Shown: positions 7,496-15,726 of the stretch, piece after piece
Layout: every line of letters starts with the position of its first letter
How positions within the stretch are numbered: the first letter of the stretch is position 1
NCBI GenBank assembly: GCA_016192105.1
Contig: JACPUV010000023.1
Coordinates: forward strand, 1-64,000
Direction: 5' to 3'
Source: Sphingobacteriales bacterium
GTDB taxonomy: Bacteria; Bacteroidota; Bacteroidia; Chitinophagales; Chitinophagaceae
Length of the DNA stretch: 64,000 nt
Position numbers and translations under genes: made by a program
The notes under the pieces: model-generated
Databases searched by the model: none
What the model saw: the letters and a program-made list of their open reading frames with translations, nothing else
Told to the model about the DNA's origin: nothing

Positions 7496-8083
7496 ATGAA
7501 AAAAATTTTATCCCTGCTTTGTTTTGCAGGGTTATCCCTGGCTGGTACAGCCCAGTTGAACAAAGAGCAGCAACAGGTCAAAAAGACTTTTTTTGATTTC
7601 CTGAAATTCTATCAGCGGCATGAAACCGCATTCAATTCCTTCCGGGTTTATACGGGAACCGGGAAAGAAAATGGTCCGCCTTATAAAATCCGGTGGAAGG
7701 AAGTTGAACGTTATTTTTCCTTCCTCCGGAAAAATGTTCCTTATACGGGAGAAGCCTATATCCGGTCCGAAAGAGATTTTTTCAACTACTGCGACAGCAG
7801 TTTTAAGGCCGACCCGCTGGAAGAAATCCCGGTTGGTTTTGATTATGACCGATGGGCCGGTGGTCAGGAAAGCATTGAATACACGATTCAATGGTACAGC
7901 TCTCCCGGGAATAAATATGAAGTGCTTATAAGCGGTAACAAGGCCGTATTGCGGATCGGGGCAGCCCTGGAGGCAGGGACCAAAGAGGAGGAAAGAAGCT
8001 GGAGTATCGTTCCCTTTGTCAAGGAGAAAGGGAAATGGAAGATGGCCGGTAATATTTACCCGGAAGAAAGCCCTGAAAACTGA
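7496..8083 (+). CDS. Small secreted protein of unknown function
   Basis: I do not recognise the family. From the ATG at 7496 the protein is 195 residues, with a clear signal peptide (MKKILSLLCFAGLSLAGTAQ) that decides the start against the upstream in-frame codon at 7433. The mature part is rich in aromatic and charged residues (FFDFLKFYQRHETAFNSF near residue 32; an SIEYTIQWY segment near 125) and looks like a single alpha/beta domain. It sits between paaE and paaA, but a separate paaA promoter follows it, so a role in phenylacetate use is doubtful. Confidence 0.65.
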   Translation: MKKILSLLCFAGLSLAGTAQLNKEQQQVKKTFFDFLKFYQRHETAFNSFRVYTGTGKENGPPYKIRWKEVERYFSFLRKNVPYTGEAYIRSERDFFNYCDSSFKADPLEEIPVGFDYDRWAGGQESIEYTIQWYSSPGNKYEVLISGNKAVLRIGAALEAGTKEEERSWSIVPFVKEKGKWKMAGNIYPEESPEN

Positions 8084-8098
8084 AATTCACGTTCAGAA

Positions 8099-8133
8099 TT
8101 TGCGCAAACAGCTGTTAGTTTTAACTAAATTTG
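8099..8133 (+). promoter_or_regulatory. Possible paaA promoter
   Basis: TTTG (8099-8102) and TAAATTTG (8126-8133) are the expected elements, but the spacer is 23 bp, longer than usual. The -7 element is 16 bp before the paaA ATG. Confidence 0.4.
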
Positions 8134-8149
8134 GCCCAAACTGTTTGCC

Positions 8150-9094
8150 ATGCCTGTGCCGGATTTTGAAAAGATATTCCAGGATAAGATCGATGGGGAG
8201 ATCAAGATCGAGCCAAAAGACTGGATGCCGGAAAACTACCGCAAGACCAATACGCGGCAGATCAGCCAGCATGCCCACAGCGAAGTGGTGGGGATGCTGC
8301 CCGAAGGCAACTGGATCTCCCGGGCCCCCTCCCTGAAAAGAAAAGCGATCCTGCTGGCCAAGGTACAGGATGAGGGCGGACACGGGCTCTATCTCTATTC
8401 CGCTGCTGAGACCCTGGGGATGAGCCGCGAAGAAATGATCAATGACCTCCACAGCGGCAAAGCCAAGTATTCCTCCATTTTTAATTATCCCACGCTGACC
8501 TGGGCGGATATCGGCGCCATTGGCTGGCTGGTGGACGGGGCGGCCATCATGAACCAGGTGATGCTGACCCGTACTTCCTATGGCCCCTATGCCAGGGCCA
8601 TGGTACGGATCTGCAAGGAGGAAAGTTTTCACCAGCGCCAGGGTTTTGATGCACTGCTGGTTTTATCAAGAGGATCCGCGGCCCAAAAAGAAATGTGCCA
8701 GGACGCCATCAACCGCTGGTGGTGGCCGGCCCTGATGATGTTTGGTCCCCGCGATACGGAAAGTACCAACAGCGATCAGAGTATGAAGTGGAAGATCAAA
8801 CGCAAAAGCAATGATGAACTGCGGCAGAATTTTGTGGATATGATCGCGGAGCAGATCAAAACACTGAAGATGAAACTGCCTGACCCGGACCTGAACTGGA
8901 ATGAAGAAAGAAAGCACTATGATTTCGGCACCATCAACTGGGATGAATTCTGGCAGGTGGTCAAAGGCAATGGTCCCTGTAATAAACAACGGCTGGATGC
9001 AAGACGTAAAGCCTGGGAAGAAGGAGAATGGGTACGGGAAGCGGCGATCGCGTATGCGGGGAGGAGGGGGGAACGGATGGCAAGAGGGGGTTAA
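8150..9094 (+). CDS. paaA: Phenylacetyl-CoA epoxidase catalytic subunit PaaA
   Basis: PaaA is the di-iron subunit that inserts one oxygen atom of O2 into the aromatic ring of phenylacetyl-CoA. The 314-residue protein shows the ferritin-like iron-binding motifs: an ExxH in [11 protein letters not shown] (about residues 75-85) and a second in [11 protein letters not shown] (about 156-166). A substrate-entry segment ([13 protein letters not shown] near 190) follows. It works with PaaC as a structural partner, with PaaB as a bridge, and with PaaE as the electron donor. Between paaA and paaB lie about 300 bp of AT-rich DNA and a four-helix-bundle gene, an unusual break in this operon. Confidence 0.96.
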   Translation: MPVPDFEKIFQDKIDGEIKIEPKDWMPENYRKTNTRQISQHAHSEVVGMLPEGNWISRAPSLKRKAILLAKVQDEGGHGLYLYSAAETLGMSREEMINDLHSGKAKYSSIFNYPTLTWADIGAIGWLVDGAAIMNQVMLTRTSYGPYARAMVRICKEESFHQRQGFDALLVLSRGSAAQKEMCQDAINRWWWPALMMFGPRDTESTNSDQSMKWKIKRKSNDELRQNFVDMIAEQIKTLKMKLPDPDLNWNEERKHYDFGTINWDEFWQVVKGNGPCNKQRLDARRKAWEEGEWVREAAIAYAGRRGERMARGG

Positions 9095-9396
9095 GAAAGG
9101 GGTGCTTTATTAATTAATTATTGAGATAACTAAAGCAGCGGGTGGTCTATAGCACATTATTGATTATTTGAATGTGGGTGAGGAAATACAGAGAAGTGAC
9201 GTACGGAAAGTTACAAAAGGCAAAGCTGCTGATGAAAAAACATTCTCTTAGCGGAAATAACCGTAAATAAATAGTTTTTTGACAGGAACCGCAGACAAGG
9301 TACACTCATTACTTATTATTAATTATTTTTTGGCGGCAATCAGAGAACTGTCAGAATAAAAAGACAGTTCCCGGTAATTAACAACAAGTAATTTAA
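9095..9396 (+). other. AT-rich spacer between paaA and the four-helix-bundle gene
   Basis: The 302-bp stretch is clearly richer in A/T than the flanking paa genes, with several TTAATTAATTATT runs. It contains an 8-bp inverted repeat (GAACTGTC 9345-9352, GACAGTTC 9363-9370). I see no open frame, tRNA or transposon end. With the next gene it looks like DNA inserted into the operon. Confidence 0.5.
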
Positions 9397-9789
9397 ATGG
9401 CAACCTATAACCATTTCTACGAATTGCCTGTTTATAAACGGTGCAGGGCATTCCGTATAAAAATTACAGGTTTTGCCAGGAAGTATTTTCCAAAAACAGA
9501 AGAATACCTGTTAAAAGCTCAATTACTGGATTCTGCCAGATCGGTTACGGCAAATATTGCTGAGGGTTTTGGCAGGTTTCATTACCAGGAAAATATCCAG
9601 TACTGCCGGCAGCCGAGAGGATCCCTGACAGAATCGATGGAACATATGATAACAGCATACGATGATCACTATATATCAAAGCTCTTACTTGCAGAGGTAA
9701 ATACTGATTATAAACAATGTCTCGCAGCATTAAATGGCTATATCCGCTATCTTAAATCTGCGAAACAGGAAAGCGACAATAATAAATAA
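9397..9789 (+). CDS. Four-helix-bundle protein (IVS/S23 type) inserted in the paa operon
   Basis: The 130-residue protein matches the four-helix-bundle family first met in 23S rRNA intervening sequences (TIGR02436). The N-terminal ELPVYKRCRAFRIKI helix and the SVTANIAEGFGR motif near residue 50 are characteristic, as is RGSLTESMEHM near 75. The function of stand-alone members is not known. A related protein, Avd, is an accessory of diversity-generating retroelements, but no reverse transcriptase is nearby. It ends 23 bp before paaB and would be co-transcribed with the epoxidase genes. Confidence 0.85.
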   Translation: MATYNHFYELPVYKRCRAFRIKITGFARKYFPKTEEYLLKAQLLDSARSVTANIAEGFGRFHYQENIQYCRQPRGSLTESMEHMITAYDDHYISKLLLAEVNTDYKQCLAALNGYIRYLKSAKQESDNNK

Positions 9790-9812
9790 CCAATAATTTA
9801 ATAATTTTCAAC

Positions 9813-10172
9813 ATGCAGTTCATACGCAAGTACTTTTACGGCGATATTCCCGAAGACAAATCAGGCGCCGCCACTACGGGCAAAAGTTCCGGTCATGACT
9901 GGCCGCTCTGGGAAGTATTTATCCGCAGCAAGAACGGGCTGGAACACAAACATGCCGGCAGCCTGCACGCCGCAGATGCCCAAATGGCGATTGAAAATGC
10001 CCGCGATGTATATACCCGCCGGATGGAAGGTGTAAGCATCTGGGTAGTGGAAAGCAAATACATCACAGCCACAAACCCCGAAGAAGCCGGGGAATTATAT
10101 GATCCGGCCGTTGATAAAATATACCGGCATCCGACGTTTTACAATTTACCGGATGAAGTCAATCATATGTGA
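9813..10172 (+). CDS. paaB: Phenylacetyl-CoA epoxidase subunit PaaB
   Basis: PaaB is the small subunit that bridges PaaAC heterodimers in the epoxidase and is needed for activity. The 119-residue length is close to the family norm of about 95-120. The core WPLWEVFIRSKNGLEHKHAGSLHA... pattern (from about residue 29) and a conserved ALENARDVYTRR-like helix (here AIENARDVYTRR) identify it. The N-terminal 25 residues include a Gly/Ser/Thr-rich stretch. It follows the inserted four-helix-bundle gene and precedes a strong inverted repeat. Confidence 0.95.
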   Translation: MQFIRKYFYGDIPEDKSGAATTGKSSGHDWPLWEVFIRSKNGLEHKHAGSLHAADAQMAIENARDVYTRRMEGVSIWVVESKYITATNPEEAGELYDPAVDKIYRHPTFYNLPDEVNHM

Positions 10173-10180
10173 GGAAGAGA

Positions 10181-10266
10181 AAGAACCAGGATGCCAAATA
10201 AATTTCAAGAATCAGGCATCAAAAAAACAATTGGTGCTTATTTGGCATCTTCGGTTCCTGGTTCTT
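10181..10266. repeat. Long imperfect inverted repeat between paaB and paaC
   Basis: AAGAACCAGG (10181-10190) pairs with CCTGGTTCTT (10257-10266), and ATGCCAAATAA (10191-10201) pairs with TTATTTGGCAT (10238-10248). Together these make a 21-bp perfect stem interrupted by an 8-nt bulge (10249-10256) on the right arm, with a 36-nt loop. It lacks a T-tract. In the paa mRNA it would form a stable hairpin; in DNA it resembles a small palindromic repetitive element. Confidence 0.8.
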
Positions 10267-10278
10267 AATTACTAAAAT

Positions 10279-11013
10279 ATGAGTTCAAAAATCAATTATA
10301 CGCTGCACTTAGCCGACAATGCCCTGATCCTCGGGCAACGCAATTCCGCCTGGTGTGGTCATGGCCCCGTGCTGGAGCAGGATATCGCCATTACCAATAT
10401 CTCGCTGGACCTGATCGGGCAGGCCCGGAGTCTTTACCAGTATGCAGCCGAACTGACTGGTGGAGGGACTACGGAAGACAGCCTTGCTTACCTGCGTACC
10501 GAAAGGGAATTCAGCAATTGCCTGCTGGTGGAACAACCCAATGGCGACTGGGCGCAGACCCTGCTGCGGCAGTTTTTATTCAGCAGTTACCAGTTTTACC
10601 TGTACCAATACTTACAATGCTATTCGGACACCCGGATCGCCGCGATCGCGGAAAAATCATTAAAAGAAGTCAGTTACCACCTGCGCTGGAGCAGTGAATG
10701 GGTAATCCGGCTGGGAGATGGAACGGAGGAAAGCCATCGACGGATAGCCAGCGCCCTGGATGAATTATGGAGATATACCGGCGAGCTCTTCCTGCCGGCC
10801 GGGTATGAAAAGGACCTCGCTATTGATGTGGCAGCCCTGGAATATGACTGGTCAAAAAAAATAAAAAATGTATTTGCTGAAGCCAACCTGACAGTACCCG
10901 GAAATGTTTTTATGCAGACCGGGGGCAAGTCAGGTATGCATTCCGAGTACCTGGGTCACCTGCTGACTGAACTTCAATATATGCAACGAACCTTCCCGGG
11001 TTGTGAATGGTAA
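10279..11013 (+). CDS. paaC: Phenylacetyl-CoA epoxidase structural subunit PaaC
   Basis: PaaC is a ferritin-fold paralogue of PaaA without a working iron site, and it pairs with PaaA in the epoxidase. The 244-residue protein has the expected features. These include LADNALILGQRNSAWCGHGPVLEQDIA near the N-terminus, the FLFSSYQFYLYQYL helix near residue 100, and KEVSYHLRWSSEWVIRLGDGTEES near 130. It ends with the family signature SGMHSEYLGHLLTELQYMQRT. The gene is 18 bp upstream of paaD. Confidence 0.95.
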   Translation: MSSKINYTLHLADNALILGQRNSAWCGHGPVLEQDIAITNISLDLIGQARSLYQYAAELTGGGTTEDSLAYLRTEREFSNCLLVEQPNGDWAQTLLRQFLFSSYQFYLYQYLQCYSDTRIAAIAEKSLKEVSYHLRWSSEWVIRLGDGTEESHRRIASALDELWRYTGELFLPAGYEKDLAIDVAALEYDWSKKIKNVFAEANLTVPGNVFMQTGGKSGMHSEYLGHLLTELQYMQRTFPGCEW

Positions 11014-11031
11014 TACGGGAGAAACCAAACC

Positions 11032-11532
11032 ATGAACAGCACTACAACCGATATAAAAACGATTTGGTCATACCTGGAAGCCATAAAAGACCCGGAAATA
11101 CCGGTCCTGAGTATCGTGGACCTTGGTATCGTACGGGATATTCTTTTCTGCAAAGACGAAGTGGAAGTGATCATCACACCCACTTATACCGGCTGTCCCG
11201 CCATGGATATGATTGCCGCTTCAATCCGGGCCGAACTTGCGGCAAAAGGGTTTTCAACGATAAAAATCACGCATTCCATCAGCCCGGCCTGGACCACGGA
11301 CTGGATGAGTGAGAAAGGCAAACAGCAATTAAAAGAATACGGTATCGCCCCGCCCAATCCAACGCAACAGGTATGTAACAATGCGCTCTTTGCCCCGGAT
11401 GAAGCCGTCCAATGCCCGCATTGCGAAAGCTGGCTTACACACCGCATCAGCGAATTCGGAAGTACGGCCTGCAAAGCCCTGTATCAATGTGATAAATGCC
11501 GGGAACCCTTTGATTATTTTAAATGTCATTAA
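11032..11532 (+). CDS. paaD: Phenylacetate pathway protein PaaD
   Basis: PaaD has an N-terminal MIP18/DUF59 (SufT-like) domain and is thought to help assemble or maintain metal centres of the epoxidase system. The 166-residue protein starts with a helix and the conserved IKDPEIPVLSIVDLGIV-like block (residues about 18-35). A PTYTGCPAMDMI motif follows near 57. It ends with a zinc-ribbon-like tail holding CPHC (near 130) and CDKC (near 155), as in other PaaD proteins. It closes the paaABCD unit. Confidence 0.93.
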   Translation: MNSTTTDIKTIWSYLEAIKDPEIPVLSIVDLGIVRDILFCKDEVEVIITPTYTGCPAMDMIAASIRAELAAKGFSTIKITHSISPAWTTDWMSEKGKQQLKEYGIAPPNPTQQVCNNALFAPDEAVQCPHCESWLTHRISEFGSTACKALYQCDKCREPFDYFKCH

Positions 11533-11588
11533 GCAGCCGGAATATTTAACTTAGTGCCAGGTTCACTATTTTTTGGCGGATGCCTGCT

Positions 11589-11609
11589 AGCTAAAAGCTA
11601 TCAGCTACG
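11589..11609 (+). repeat. Imperfect heptamer tract in the paaD-paaG spacer
   Basis: Three tandem 7-bp units of the form AGCTAnn lie in the 173-bp gap between paaD and paaG. Similar 7-bp periodic tracts occur elsewhere in the window. Nothing else is seen in the gap apart from a T-rich stretch before the paaG ATG. Confidence 0.6.
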
Positions 11610-11705
11610 AGACCGATAATCCGATGGTTAACGGCAGGTACAGAAGCCCAGGGCAAATTTTGAAAACGGCACTTTACCTTAAACCCAATAGTATAAATCT
11701 TCTTT

Positions 11706-12479
11706 ATGTCCTCTGTTCTTTTTGAAATAAAAGATGCTATCGCCTTCCTCACCCTCAGCCGGCCGGAGAAATTCAATGCCTTCAACCGGGAAATGGCTTT
11801 GCTATTGCAGGAAAAACTGGATGCCTGTAGCAGCGATGAAGTCCGTTGCGTCTATATTACCGGGGCGGGCAAAGCCTTTTGTGCCGGGCAGGACCTGGCC
11901 GAAGTGGCGGACCCCAACGGGCCGGGGATGAATGTGATCCTGGGCGAACATTATAACCCGATCGTTTCCAGGATACGCAAACTCGAAAAGCCGGTTGTAG
12001 CTGCCGTGAATGGAGTAGCTGCCGGGGCCGGTGCCAATATCGCCCTTTGCTGTGATATTGTTGTAGCTGCTCAATCCGCTTCCTTTATACAGGCATTCAG
12101 TAAGATCGGGCTGATCCCGGACAGTGGCGGCACCCATACCCTGCCCCGGCTGATCGGCTGGCAAAAAGCCTCTTCGCTGATGATGCTGGGAGATAAAGTA
12201 CCGGCCACTGAAGCCGAAAGGCTGGGCATGCTCTACCAGGTTTTCCCGGATGAAAGTTTTGCGGAGGAAAGCAGGAAGATCGCGTACACCCTGGCGGCCC
12301 TGCCCACCAAAGGACTGGCTTTTACCAAACAGGCCCTGAACCTTTCTTTCTGCAATACGTTTGAAGCACAACTGCAGAACGAAGATATGCTGCAGCAGAA
12401 AGCCGCCGCAACGGCCGATTTCAAGGAAGGGGTGACGGCCTTCCTGCAAAAAAGACAACCTGTTTTTAAAGGAAAATAA
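11706..12479 (+). CDS. paaG: 1,2-epoxyphenylacetyl-CoA isomerase PaaG
   Basis: PaaG is a crotonase-fold enzyme that converts ring-1,2-epoxyphenylacetyl-CoA to oxepin-CoA and later shifts a double bond in the opened chain. The 257-residue protein has the oxyanion-hole segments AFCAGQDLAEV (near residue 59) and NGVAAGAGANIALCCDIV (near 101). The PaaG-type catalytic Asp lies in GLIPDSGGTHTLPRL (near 137), where hydratases have Glu. It starts a second block (paaG-paaI-paaY) after a 173-bp gap and is separated from paaI by 8 bp. Confidence 0.94.
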   Translation: MSSVLFEIKDAIAFLTLSRPEKFNAFNREMALLLQEKLDACSSDEVRCVYITGAGKAFCAGQDLAEVADPNGPGMNVILGEHYNPIVSRIRKLEKPVVAAVNGVAAGAGANIALCCDIVVAAQSASFIQAFSKIGLIPDSGGTHTLPRLIGWQKASSLMMLGDKVPATEAERLGMLYQVFPDESFAEESRKIAYTLAALPTKGLAFTKQALNLSFCNTFEAQLQNEDMLQQKAAATADFKEGVTAFLQKRQPVFKGK

Positions 12480-12487
12480 TTTTGATT

Positions 12488-12913
12488 ATGCAAACACAAA
12501 AAGATCAGCAGGCCAAAGCGGTGGTGGATCATATGATGAAGAACGACCTCTTCAGCCAGTGGCTGGGTATTGAAGTGCTGGAAATAAAAGAAGGCCGGAG
12601 CAAAATAAAAATGACCATCCGCCCGGAAATGGTAAACGGGTTCGGTATCATTCACGGGGGCATTGCCTTTTCCCTGGCCGACAGCGCTTTTGCCTTTGCC
12701 TGCAATAACCGCAATGTATTATCGGTGGCGCTCGATACCTCGATCAACTTCGTCAGGCCGGTGCATGTGGGTGATGTGCTGACCGCCCAGGCCACCGAAC
12801 TACATAACGGGAAATCCACCGGACTTTACCAGATCGAAATAAAAAACCAGAAAGACCATGTGGTGGCGGTATTCAAAGGACTTTGTTACCGCACTGATAA
12901 ACCGCTTCTTTAA
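12488..12913 (+). CDS. paaI: Hydroxyphenylacetyl-CoA thioesterase PaaI
   Basis: PaaI is a hotdog-fold thioesterase that releases CoA from dead-end thioesters of the phenylacetate pathway. The 141-residue protein shows the family motif NGFGIIHGGIAFSLADSAFAFACN (about residues 47-70), with the HGG turn and catalytic Asp. A VALDTSINFVRPVHVGD block follows. I start at ATG 12488 (MQTQKD); an in-frame TTG two codons upstream is less likely. It is tightly packed between paaG and paaY. Confidence 0.93.
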   Translation: MQTQKDQQAKAVVDHMMKNDLFSQWLGIEVLEIKEGRSKIKMTIRPEMVNGFGIIHGGIAFSLADSAFAFACNNRNVLSVALDTSINFVRPVHVGDVLTAQATELHNGKSTGLYQIEIKNQKDHVVAVFKGLCYRTDKPLL

Positions 12914-12935
12914 TGGTCCGTTAATCAACCTGTAT

Positions 12936-13526
12936 ATGTTTTATTCATTCAAAGGCATCCGGCCGGTGGCAGATAAAACTTCTTTTATTCATCCGCAGGC
13001 CGTGGTTACCGGGGATGTGGTCATCGGCAAATATTGTTATATCGGTCCGGGAGCTGCCCTGCGGGGCGACTGGGGCCGTATCATTATAGAGGATGGCTGC
13101 AATGTGCAGGAAAATTGCACCATTCATATGTTCCCGGGTGTTAAGGTCATTCTTCGCGAAGGTGCGCATATTGGTCACGGTGCGATTATACACGGTGCAC
13201 AAATCGGGAAAAACTGCCTGGTGGGTATGAACAGTGTGATCATGGACCAGGTGGATCTCGGGGATGAATCCGTGGTGGGGGCCCTCACCTTTATAAAAGA
13301 GGGAACCATCATTCCGCCCCGCAGTGTGGTACTGGGCAGCCCGGGAAAGATCATAAAACAGGTAACAGACCGGATGTTGGACTGGAAAACCGAAGGAACC
13401 CGCCTCTACCAGCAATTGCCACGGGACTGTACAGACAGCCTCAAACCCTGCAAGCCAAGGCGAAAGCCAACCAAAACCACCCCAAAAGACCATCCGGATT
13501 ATAAAAGCTGGAAAAAAACCAACTAG
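12936..13526 (+). CDS. paaY: PaaY-type hexapeptide-repeat thioesterase
   Basis: PaaY is a left-handed beta-helix protein of the gamma-carbonic-anhydrase family that acts as a thioesterase on damaged intermediates of phenylacetate breakdown. From ATG 12936 (MFYSFKGIRPV) the protein is 196 residues. Hexapeptide repeats run from GDVVIGKYCYIGPGAALRGDWG to GDESVVGALTF, with the metal-binding His residues in CTIHMFPG and HIGHGAIIHGAQIG. The Lys/Pro-rich tail (KPRRKPTKTTPKDHPDYK) is typical of Bacteroidota versions. It ends the paa block. Confidence 0.88.
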   Translation: MFYSFKGIRPVADKTSFIHPQAVVTGDVVIGKYCYIGPGAALRGDWGRIIIEDGCNVQENCTIHMFPGVKVILREGAHIGHGAIIHGAQIGKNCLVGMNSVIMDQVDLGDESVVGALTFIKEGTIIPPRSVVLGSPGKIIKQVTDRMLDWKTEGTRLYQQLPRDCTDSLKPCKPRRKPTKTTPKDHPDYKSWKKTN

Positions 13527-13536
13527 GAAAAATACG

Positions 13537-13557
13537 ATACCCCTCCTGGTATTTTTT
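13537..13557 (+). terminator. Weak terminator after paaY
   Basis: ATACC and GGTAT form a 5-bp stem around a 6-nt loop followed by six T residues, 11 bp after the paaY stop. Confidence 0.5.
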
Positions 13558-13578
13558 CAAATTTTTTCGATAAAATAC

Positions 13579-13609
13579 TTGCAAAAATTACAATCCCGTT
13601 GTACTTTTG
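13579..13609 (+). promoter_or_regulatory. Promoter of the first T9SS protein gene
   Basis: TTG (13579-13581), 20 bp and TACTTTTG (13602-13609) fit the Bacteroidota consensus. The start codon is at 13777, giving a long 5' untranslated region of about 160 nt in which I see no clear riboswitch or leader. Confidence 0.6.
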
Positions 13610-13776
13610 ACTTCTACGATTTTCAATTCCTCCAAAAAAACCCCGAGCATTTGTTGAAGTAATCCGTCCAAATTTCCTTCCTGAGACCCCTCAATTCCAT
13701 TCCTTCGATGACCCTGAGCATCCAGTTCCGTTCAAAACCACTTTGAACAAGGATTTATTATTTCTTACATAAAACC

Positions 13777-15567
13777 ATGAGCATGAAAACTTTTACATTC
13801 GTAAAGGGGTTAATCACCTTTTTATCCTTCACCCTGTTTTTCGGAGAAGAAGCAGCAGCGCAAACACCGGCGGTCACACTGAACCCGGCAACCACTCAAA
13901 GCACCGGGGCTGGCGGAACCATTAATTTTACTGCAACAAGAAACGGCAATAACCAGAACTGGCCGGGTGGTAACAGCCAGTTTACCTATACCTGGAGTTC
14001 CAGTCCTGCCGGGGTAACGTTTACCAATAACCCGAGAACCGTCAGCAACAACAATTCCAGTACCGTCGCAACTTTCCCCACAGCCGGTACGTTTCAGATC
14101 ACCTGTTTTGTACAGGAAGGCGGTGGCGGATTAAGCGCCACTTCGGCCGCCACTACCGTAAATGTAACGGCTCCTTTGCCCGCGAATATCTGGGCTACTT
14201 CTTCCAATGGTACCCGGATCTCCGGGTTTGCCGTATCCAATGGCACTTACCAAAGTGGTCCCAATAATATTTTTACCGCCAGCTTCCCCGGAACCACTAC
14301 GGGTGGCACTACAACAGCCGCCCTGGGTCGCAGTGCTTTTCCGAGTCTCAGCCTGGGCCATTTTTACTGGTTACCCAATACCAGCGGTAACAACGGGGTG
14401 GTAGAGGTTTTTGCCGCCACTTCCACCGGTGCGAATGTAACCCGGATCGGTTCCCTTGATATCAACGGGTTGGCCAACAATAATAACCTGGGTTTTGTAC
14501 GCCTGGGAATGGGGCCTGACGGAACCGGATGGATCCTGGCCGGCGATGGCAGCACCCTCTTCCTCGCAAAATTCAGCTCCAACGGGGTGAACCCGGTAAC
14601 CATCACAATGGAAGATCCCAATGTTACCTTAGCGGGCGGCTCGATTTCCACTTTCCGGAACGGTGATCTTTGTATCTCCGGTTCAGGCAGGATTTATGCC
14701 CTAGCCAATGATGGCAGTGGTGTAACACAAATCTTTATCGGCTCACCCGCCGGCGGCAATACCACCCTTTCCAAAAGATGGGACCTGGTTACACCCGGAA
14801 ACGCTCCTTTTACCGGTACAGTTAACGGCGTGGCTTTTGACCTGCTGGGTTCAATCTATCTCTCTACCGGTACGGGTTTATTCTATATTGATCAGAATAC
14901 CGCCAACGGACCTGCCGGTACGGTAGTATGCTCACAGGTAGTAGCGGTAACCGGTCTGCAGGACCTCGCTTCGAATGTATTCCCCAGCCAGTCCACCCTT
15001 CCTGTTACCCTGCTGAACTTCAGTGCCGCTTACCGCAACGGGGTAACTACCCTGAGCTGGGAAACAGAGAACGAAGTAAACTTCAGCCATTATGAGCTGG
15101 AAAGAAAAGGCGCCAATGGAACAGACTTTGTGGCCGTTAGCAATAAGGCTTCAAACGGAAATACAGGCCGCTCGGCTTACCAGGTAACCGATAATATCAG
15201 CAACCTGACCGATGACGTACTGTACTATCGCCTGAAGATGGTGGACCTGGATGGCAGGTACACTTACAGCAATGTGATCATGGTACGGAAAGAGAAGAAA
15301 GCCTTCAGCGGTATCAGCCTGAGTCCCAACCCTGTCAGGAACAGCGGTAATGCCACCGTTCGCTTCGATGCAACGGGTACTGCCCTGGTAACCCTGCGGG
15401 TACTGGATATGGCCGGCCGCCAGGTATTGCAGCAACAAAACAATGTAACCGGTGGAACCAACAGCATCCAGGTTAATAACCTGAACAGGCTTCAACCCGG
15501 TCTTTATATTATTCAACTGGTGAATGGCAATGAACTTTCAGCTTTTAAATTTTCTGTGGTTCAGTAA
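13777..15567 (+). CDS. T9SS-exported protein with PKD-like and beta-propeller-like parts
   Basis: The 596-residue protein starts with a signal peptide (to about residue 29, EEAAAQ). A PKD/Ig-like domain follows (about 30-130, with TYTWSSSPAGVTF and TVNVTAPLP). A beta-propeller-like central region (about 135-405) contains repeated GDGSTLFLAKF/GVAFDLLGSIYLSTGTGLF segments. After a linker with SWETENEVNFSHYELERKG comes a type A T9SS C-terminal domain (from LSPNPVRNSGN to FKFSVVQ). It is therefore exported through the outer membrane and probably anchored on the surface. The next gene has a similar architecture. The substrate or partner is unknown. Confidence 0.85.
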   Translation: MSMKTFTFVKGLITFLSFTLFFGEEAAAQTPAVTLNPATTQSTGAGGTINFTATRNGNNQNWPGGNSQFTYTWSSSPAGVTFTNNPRTVSNNNSSTVATFPTAGTFQITCFVQEGGGGLSATSAATTVNVTAPLPANIWATSSNGTRISGFAVSNGTYQSGPNNIFTASFPGTTTGGTTTAALGRSAFPSLSLGHFYWLPNTSGNNGVVEVFAATSTGANVTRIGSLDINGLANNNNLGFVRLGMGPDGTGWILAGDGSTLFLAKFSSNGVNPVTITMEDPNVTLAGGSISTFRNGDLCISGSGRIYALANDGSGVTQIFIGSPAGGNTTLSKRWDLVTPGNAPFTGTVNGVAFDLLGSIYLSTGTGLFYIDQNTANGPAGTVVCSQVVAVTGLQDLASNVFPSQSTLPVTLLNFSAAYRNGVTTLSWETENEVNFSHYELERKGANGTDFVAVSNKASNGNTGRSAYQVTDNISNLTDDVLYYRLKMVDLDGRYTYSNVIMVRKEKKAFSGISLSPNPVRNSGNATVRFDATGTALVTLRVLDMAGRQVLQQQNNVTGGTNSIQVNNLNRLQPGLYIIQLVNGNELSAFKFSVVQ

Positions 15568-15610
15568 ATAAGTTTATCAGAAAGGCAATGCTCAGGGTTT
15601 TTATACCTTG

Positions 15611-15646
15611 ACCCCTCCTTGATTCGTTCGGGGGGGGTTTATTTTT
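15611..15646 (+). terminator. Terminator after the first T9SS gene
   Basis: ACCCCTCC (15611-15618) pairs with GGGGGGGT (15631-15638) through one T-G wobble, followed by a T-rich tail, 44 bp after the stop codon. Confidence 0.75.
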
Positions 15647-15726
15647 ATATAAATACCACTTGTAAAAATTGTTTTTGACACAGCGGGAATTGTTGTAATT
15701 TAATAGGGCAACAAAAAACCCCGTGT

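Noticed and set aside
9397..9789. A diversity-generating retroelement accessory gene (Avd)
   Set aside because: No reverse transcriptase, template repeat or variable repeat is present in the window. The protein fits the general IVS/S23 four-helix-bundle family.
13610..13776. A riboswitch in the long 5' region of the first T9SS gene
   Set aside because: No known riboswitch consensus or strong conserved-looking hairpin set was found. A long untranslated region alone is not evidence.
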